NCBI RefSeq assembly: GCF_020217185.1
Contig: NZ_JAIWNX010000006.1
Span: 1-10,000, forward strand
DNA length: 10,000 bases
From: Asticcacaulis sp.
Lineage (GTDB): Bacteria; Pseudomonadota; Alphaproteobacteria; Caulobacterales; Caulobacteraceae
Reading direction: 5' to 3'
Positions 6,968 through 10,000 of this stretch are shown here, piece by piece (position 1 is the stretch's first letter; each line of letters opens with the position of its first letter). The notes below the pieces were generated by a model. It was given only the letters and a program-made list of their open reading frames with translations. It made no database searches and was not told the DNA's origin. A program made the position numbers and the translations under genes.

Positions 6968-7393
6968 CTATACCCCCTCTTCACGCATGTTGACGAGGTA
7001 CAGGCCGACGATGCTCATACATAGCGAAAAGCTGATCCAAAAAAAGAGGGGCGACTGGGCGAAGGCCAAATAATCCGTGGACTTGCTTAAGGCCAGCGCC
7101 AGACCGTTGGCGACGTTTTCCACCAGTTCGCGCCCAAAGCCGAGGCTGGCCTCGAAGGTGGCGTCCGGGGCCGCCGCCGGGCGCGTGGCGGCCTGCGCCG
7201 TGGACGACAGGCCGGGCAGCCGCACAAGCTGGGTCAGGGCGTAAAGCCCGCCCAGCAGACCGGCCAGAGCGATCAGGCCCTGACGCAGCCAGTTTTTGGC
7301 GCCCAGGCGGCGCATCACCCGATCCTGAAACGCCGGTTCGTCATCGAAACGCATTGGCGTCTGGAACAGATGGTAGAGGTCTTCATCCTTCAT
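6968..7393 (-). CDS. Small two-helix membrane protein, candidate anti-sigma factor
   Basis: This 141-residue product has no family I can name with certainty. A charged N-terminal segment (MKDEDLYHLFQTPM; FDDEPAFQDRVMRRLGAK) is followed by a membrane helix at about 38-56, an Ala/Pro-rich linker, a central stretch of about 50 residues and a second helix at about 116-135, ending NMREEGV. Both ends should face the cytoplasm. The ATG lies 4 bases after the sigma-factor stop, and the AAAGGT ribosome binding site is within the sigma gene's end, so translation is coupled. Membrane proteins translated with an ECF sigma factor are often its anti-sigma factor, and the cytosolic N-terminus here is the part that could bind it. 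It lacks an evident zinc-binding ZAS motif (no HxxxCxxC). The role is inference from position. Confidence 0.85.
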   Translation of the reverse strand: MKDEDLYHLFQTPMRFDDEPAFQDRVMRRLGAKNWLRQGLIALAGLLGGLYALTQLVRLPGLSSTAQAATRPAAAPDATFEASLGFGRELVENVANGLALALSKSTDYLAFAQSPLFFWISFSLCMSIVGLYLVNMREEGV

Positions 7394-7397
7394 GACA

Positions 7398-7985
7398 TCA
7401 CCTTTCGATAACCGCGGGCACGGCTTCGGCCATGTCCAGCATAGCCCTCAACTGCGTCAGTCCGCGTTTGATATGGCTCTTGACCGTCCCCAGCGGCAGG
7501 CCCGTCTCATTCGACACGTCCTGATGGCTGAGCCCGCCGGAAATATTCAGCGTGACGCACAGGCGCTCCGCCGGTTTCAGGCGCGACAGGGCCCCGTCCA
7601 GATCACGCGCCGCCCCCTCGTTCTGAACGGCCTGATGCAGGTCGGGCGCGGTCTCATAGGGGGTGACGTCCTCGACCAGCAGATATTTCTGCGTTGTCTT
7701 CACCTTGCGCAGATAGCGGCGGGCGGCGATCATTTTGAGCCAGTTGAGAAACGGACCATCGGCCCGGTACTCGGTCAGACGCTCATAGGCCGTAATAAAG
7801 GCCTCCTGCGCCATATCGTCCGCGTCGGCCCCCTGCGCCCCCATGCGCCGCAGGTGCGTGCGCAGAGCCGCCGAGTGCCGCCGCACCAGTTCACCGAAGG
7901 CGTCGGACACGCCCAGCACCGCCTGAGCGATCAGGTCATGATCGCTCAGATGTCGGTAACCGGCAGCGGTGGAAGGGGCGGACAT
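7398..7985 (-). CDS. RNA polymerase ECF-type sigma factor
   Basis: The 195-residue product has the two-domain structure of an extracytoplasmic-function sigma-70 factor. Region 2 covers about residues 20-90 and includes DADDMAQEAFITAYERL and the following NWLKMIAARRYLR, which melt and bind the -10 element. A charged linker separates it from region 4 (about 130-180), with the helix-turn-helix SHQDVSNETGLPLGTVKSHIKRGLTQLR that reads the -35 element. No region 3 is present, as expected for the group. AGGA lies about 12 bases before the ATG. It is the middle gene of a three-gene operon, 28 bp after the DUF6249 gene and 4 bp before the small membrane protein. The signal and regulon are unknown. An 11-bp perfect inverted repeat occupies codons 13-21. 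Confidence 0.93.
   Translation of the reverse strand: MSAPSTAAGYRHLSDHDLIAQAVLGVSDAFGELVRRHSAALRTHLRRMGAQGADADDMAQEAFITAYERLTEYRADGPFLNWLKMIAARRYLRKVKTTQKYLLVEDVTPYETAPDLHQAVQNEGAARDLDGALSRLKPAERLCVTLNISGGLSHQDVSNETGLPLGTVKSHIKRGLTQLRAMLDMAEAVPAVIER
7923..7949. repeat. Perfect 11-bp inverted repeat inside the sigma-factor gene
   Basis: The arm CTGAGCGATCA (7923-7933), loop GGTCA and the exact reverse complement TGATCGCTCAG (7939-7949) form a palindrome within codons 13-21 of the sigma gene, encoding LSDHDLIAQ. It would fold into a stable hairpin about 36 nt into the sigma coding region of the mRNA, or offer a dyad for a DNA-binding protein. Confidence 0.6.
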
Positions 7986-8013
7986 GGCGGGTCGATCCTG
8001 AAAGCGTTACGGT

Positions 8014-8409
8014 TCAGGACTTCTTCTGATTGTTCAGGCCGACAATGCCCATGATCAGCAGGGCGACCCCGATAAAACCGGGAATGGCCGCGACGCCCGA
8101 CAGGGTTTCAAAAACATAATCATTTTTCACAAAGTCGAGAACCACCAGACCGAGAGCCACGGCCATCAGGATAAGACCGGAACGAATATCGTTCACCGGC
8201 GTCTTGATCTTGTTCATTGAAGCTCCGGACTTTTGCAGGCTGTCCAGATATTCCGGCGGCAGGGGTTGCCCCTTTTCGATGGCCATGCGGATGGTCTTCT
8301 GCACTTCCGCCCGGTCCTTGGCGCGGAAGTACATGACGATGCCCACGATAAAAATAGGCATCAGGATAGAGATGATGGGGATGAGAAGTGCCGCTTCGAA
8401 ATCGTGCAT
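8014..8409 (-). CDS. DUF6249 family membrane protein
   Basis: A 131-residue protein with three predicted membrane helices, at about 7-28, 76-94 and 104-125. Between the first two is a cytosolic segment with FRAKDRAEVQKTIRMAIEKG followed by QPLPPEYLD, which I recognise as the hallmark of the DUF6249 family; the function of that family is not known to me. The start is well supported by GGGAG 8-9 bases before the ATG. It is the first gene of the operon with the ECF sigma factor and the two-helix membrane protein, and would be the most exposed candidate for sensing or relaying an envelope signal. The C-terminus ends in a short basic tail (NNQKKS). Family membership is fairly sure; role is inferred from the operon only. 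Confidence 0.85.
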   Translation of the reverse strand: MHDFEAALLIPIISILMPIFIVGIVMYFRAKDRAEVQKTIRMAIEKGQPLPPEYLDSLQKSGASMNKIKTPVNDIRSGLILMAVALGLVVLDFVKNDYVFETLSGVAAIPGFIGVALLIMGIVGLNNQKKS

Positions 8410-8445
8410 GTTACGATCTCCCTTGAGAAAGTGTCAGGCGAAAAT

Positions 8446-8470
8446 CCGCCTCTGTAGGATAAGAGGCGCG
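8446..8470 (-). promoter_or_regulatory. Possible leader hairpin upstream of the DUF6249-sigma operon
   Basis: GCCTCT (8448-8453) and AGAGGC (8462-8467) are reverse complements around an 8-nt loop, with the pairing extendable by CCG/CGG through a bulge. It lies about 40-60 bases before the DUF6249 start, within the probable 5' leader. The rest of the 140-bp interval is AT-rich near 8490-8515, but I could not fix a promoter in it; no GGAAC-type ECF -35 box is seen. Confidence 0.3.
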
Positions 8471-8499
8471 GACAGTGCCATTTGGATGCACAGATAAGT

Positions 8500-8528
8500 A
8501 TTAAATAAAATTCATCCCGCAGAGCGGG
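8500..8528 (-). terminator. Probable intrinsic terminator after yffB
   Basis: On the minus strand CCCGC (8528-8524), a 3-nt loop TCT and GCGGG (8520-8516) are followed by ATGAATTTTATTTAAT. The stem is short and the T-run interrupted, but the site lies about 20 bp after the yffB stop and before the sigma operon, where a terminator is expected. The AT-rich part could instead hold the promoter of the next operon. Confidence 0.5.
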
Positions 8529-8549
8529 TGTCGAGCCGCTTCTCTGACA

Positions 8550-8897
8550 TCAGGCAAACAGCGCCGCATAGACCTCCGGCTTGAAGCCGACGGTAATCGT
8601 ACCGTCCTTGTCCAGCACCGGGCGTTTGATCATCGACGGATTGGACAGCATCAGGCGGATGGCCCTGGCCTCGTCAATGTCAGCCTTATCGGCTTCGGGC
8701 AGAGCCTTGAAGGTCGTGCCCGCCTTGTTGAGCAGGACGGTCCAGCCCACCGCCTTGACCCAATCCTTCAGATGCGCCTCATCAATCCCCGCGACCTTAT
8801 AGTCGTGAAAGGCATAGGCCAGCCCCTGCCCGTCCAGCCACAGCCGCGCCTTCTTCATCGTATCGCAGTTTTTGATGCCGTAGAGGGTTAAGGCCAT
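8550..8897 (-). CDS. yffB: YffB/ArsC-family thioredoxin-fold protein
   Basis: The 115-residue product aligns along its length with E. coli YffB as I remember it: LYGIKNCDTMKKARLWL at the start, FHDYKV, a GWTVLLNKAGTTFK segment, then MIKRPVLD and VGFKPEVY. This family shares the fold of arsenate reductase ArsC and Spx. The single Cys in NCDTM sits where the ArsC catalytic cysteine lies, but a role in arsenate reduction is not supported; a glutathione- or thiol-linked activity is the common suggestion. The start at 8897 is supported by AGGAG 7 bases upstream; the longer open frame to 9092 lies over the ABC gene in another frame and is not coding. It begins 43 bp after the ABC ATPase stop. Confidence 0.92.
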   Translation of the reverse strand: MALTLYGIKNCDTMKKARLWLDGQGLAYAFHDYKVAGIDEAHLKDWVKAVGWTVLLNKAGTTFKALPEADKADIDEARAIRLMLSNPSMIKRPVLDKDGTITVGFKPEVYAALFA

Positions 8898-8899
8898 GA

Positions 8900-8928
8900 G
8901 GGGACTCCTGTCTGTGAACTGAGCCCCC
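8900..8928 (-). promoter_or_regulatory. Hairpin covering the yffB ribosome binding site
   Basis: On the minus strand GGGGGCTC (8928-8921) can pair with GAGTCCCC (8907-8900), 8 pairs including one G-T(U) pair, around a 13-nt loop. The second arm contains part of the AGGAG ribosome binding site and ends two bases before the ATG, so folding would limit initiation. Confidence 0.3.
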
Positions 8929-8940
8929 TCCCTAAACGGC

Positions 8941-10000
8941 TTACACCACGTCCTCAAGGCTGAAACGGTCCGCCTTTTCGTCATAGTCGAAGGCCTCGGC
9001 ATAACGCCCCCACTGAACCACTGAACGCAGGGTCTGCTGCGCAAAGGTTTCAGACATGTGCGTCTGCAACTGGTCGCGCACGCGCCGCGCACTCAGCCCG
9101 GCCTCGCCGCCGGTTTCGAGCGCGTGACGGACATGGGTCGCCAGCGGCACATGGGTCAGAAGCTGTTGCCGGAACAGGTACTTGCGGCCATCGACATCGG
9201 CTTCGACAAAGGCCTGACCGGCGAGCAGCAGCAGCAGATCGCCGCCTTCCAGTTCGGCAAAGCGCAGCAGTTGCAACACTTCGGCAATGGGGAAGAGTTC
9301 GTCGGCCTCGTACTGAAGCTCCGCCGCCAGCGCCGGCAGGGCGGCCTTACCGGCATAGGCCGTCCCGGCCAGGGCCTCCATCAGACCGGCCAGAATATTG
9401 GTCGAAACGCGCGGCAGCACCATGGCCATCCCCATGCCCGCAAACAGGCCTTCCTGCACCGGAGCCTTGGGCGTGCGCGTGGTCATGCGGCGGTAGATGT
9501 CTTCGACCAGCGCGCGAAAAGCCGGGTCCAGACGATCGCGCGGTTGCGGCAGATCGACGGTGATTTCAGCCACTACCCGCCCCGGATTGGACGAAAAGAC
9601 AAGGATGCGGTCGCACATCAGCACCGCCTCCTCGATATTGTGCGTGACGATCAGGATCGACTTGAGCGGCGTGCGCCCTTCGAACCACAGGTCGAGCAAA
9701 TCGGTGCGCAGGGTTTCCGCCGTCAGCACGTCGAGCGCCGAAAAGGGCTCATCCATCAAAAGGATATCCGGATCGACGACCAGAGCCCGCGCCAGACCGA
9801 CGCGCTGACGCATCCCGCCCGACAACCCCTTGGGGTAGGCGTTTTAAAAGCCGTCGAGCCCGATCAGGTCGATAGCCTTCAGGGCGCGTTCGCGGCGGAT
9901 CGCCGGGGCTACGCCCTGCGCCTCAAGGCCGACCTCGACGTTTTGCAGCACGCTCAGCCACGGGAACAGGGCGAAGCTCTGAAACACCATGCCGACATTC
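8941..10000 (-). pseudogene. ABC transporter ATPase (nitrate/sulfonate/taurine type) with internal stop; 5' end outside window
   Basis: The frame runs from the window edge (NVGMVFQSFALFPW, containing the Q-loop) to 9847, meets TAA at 9846-9844, and continues in the same frame to the stop at 8941. After the TAA come the [10 protein letters not shown] signature, Walker [12 protein letters not shown] and the H-loop histidine in VTHNIEEA, then about 170 residues of the AAA-associated C-terminal domain typical of some nitrate/sulfonate/taurine importer ATPases (ending near [27 protein letters not shown]). Walker A must lie beyond the window. Homologues usually read GLDGFENAYP at this point, so a GAA codon probably became TAA by one base change. 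A restart at the TTG at 9825 would leave a protein without Walker A and the Q-loop, unable to bind ATP normally. Either a very recent loss of function or a base error; no permease or binding protein is in view. Confidence 0.85.

Noticed and set aside
6120..7073. 317-codon open frame on the + strand
   Set aside because: Antisense to panB, which shows all its catalytic residues in the other strand; composition (His, Arg, Asp, Gly) is that of a shadow frame.
7392..8054. 220-codon open frame on the + strand
   Set aside because: Antisense to the sigma factor, with no recognisable family and no ribosome binding site.
8898..9092. 65-residue N-terminal extension of the YffB-like protein
   Set aside because: It overlaps the ABC ATPase gene out of frame, and a good ribosome binding site marks the start at 8897.
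8941..9825. Treating 8941-9825 as a complete gene with a TTG start
   Set aside because: It would begin inside the LSGG signature; the frame upstream encodes the Q-loop region of the same protein and is separated only by one stop codon.
1..10000. CRISPR array, tRNA, rRNA, transposase or phage genes
   Set aside because: No regularly spaced repeats, tRNA cloverleaf, rRNA stretch, or recombinase motifs were found; all long frames are explained by housekeeping or regulatory genes.

Overview
The window looks like chromosomal DNA from a GC-rich alphaproteobacterium, most likely of the Caulobacterales (an Asticcacaulis- or Caulobacter-like organism). Three things suggest this: the DUF6249 / ECF sigma / small membrane protein cluster, the alphaproteobacterial form of the YfgM-BamB-Der block, and a promoter that fits the Caulobacter housekeeping consensus as I remember it. 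The taxonomic placement is inference; no rRNA or tRNA gene is present. Genes are packed closely and the longest stretch without a gene is about 190 bp.

Left end (1-2006, + strand): a class III PLP aminotransferase related to L-lysine 6-aminotransferase, cut by the window edge, overlaps a PhzF-family isomerase-like gene by 4 bp (ATGA). They are probably one transcript and may act on the same amino-acid-derived metabolite. A perfect 12-bp hairpin closes this operon where it meets the opposing der gene.

Middle (2042-5909, - strand): a membrane-anchored TPR protein of the YfgM type, the outer-membrane assembly lipoprotein BamB, and the ribosome-assembly GTPase Der, in the order also found in E. 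coli (yfgM-bamB-der). Here a strong intrinsic terminator lies between bamB and der. A candidate promoter overlaps the end of its T-tract and sits directly on the der start codon, so der may be transcribed separately and leaderless.

6099-8409 (- strand): panB (pantothenate and coenzyme A synthesis) lies downstream of a tight three-gene operon: a DUF6249 membrane protein, an ECF sigma factor and a two-helix membrane protein that could be its anti-sigma factor. This operon is the least characterised unit in the window. An 11-bp perfect inverted repeat lies inside the beginning of the sigma coding sequence.

Right end (8550-10000, - strand): a YffB/ArsC-family thioredoxin-fold protein follows an ABC transporter ATPase of the nitrate/sulfonate/taurine type with a C-terminal AAA-associated domain. 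The ATPase frame is broken by one TAA seven codons before its LSGG signature, while the frame is intact on both sides. This is either a very recent pseudogene or a base error.

Most of the window is conserved core genome. The points of real interest are the sigma operon, the bamB/der junction, the aminotransferase with a changed switch residue, and the nonsense codon in the ABC ATPase. I see no CRISPR array, insertion sequence, integrase or phage gene.
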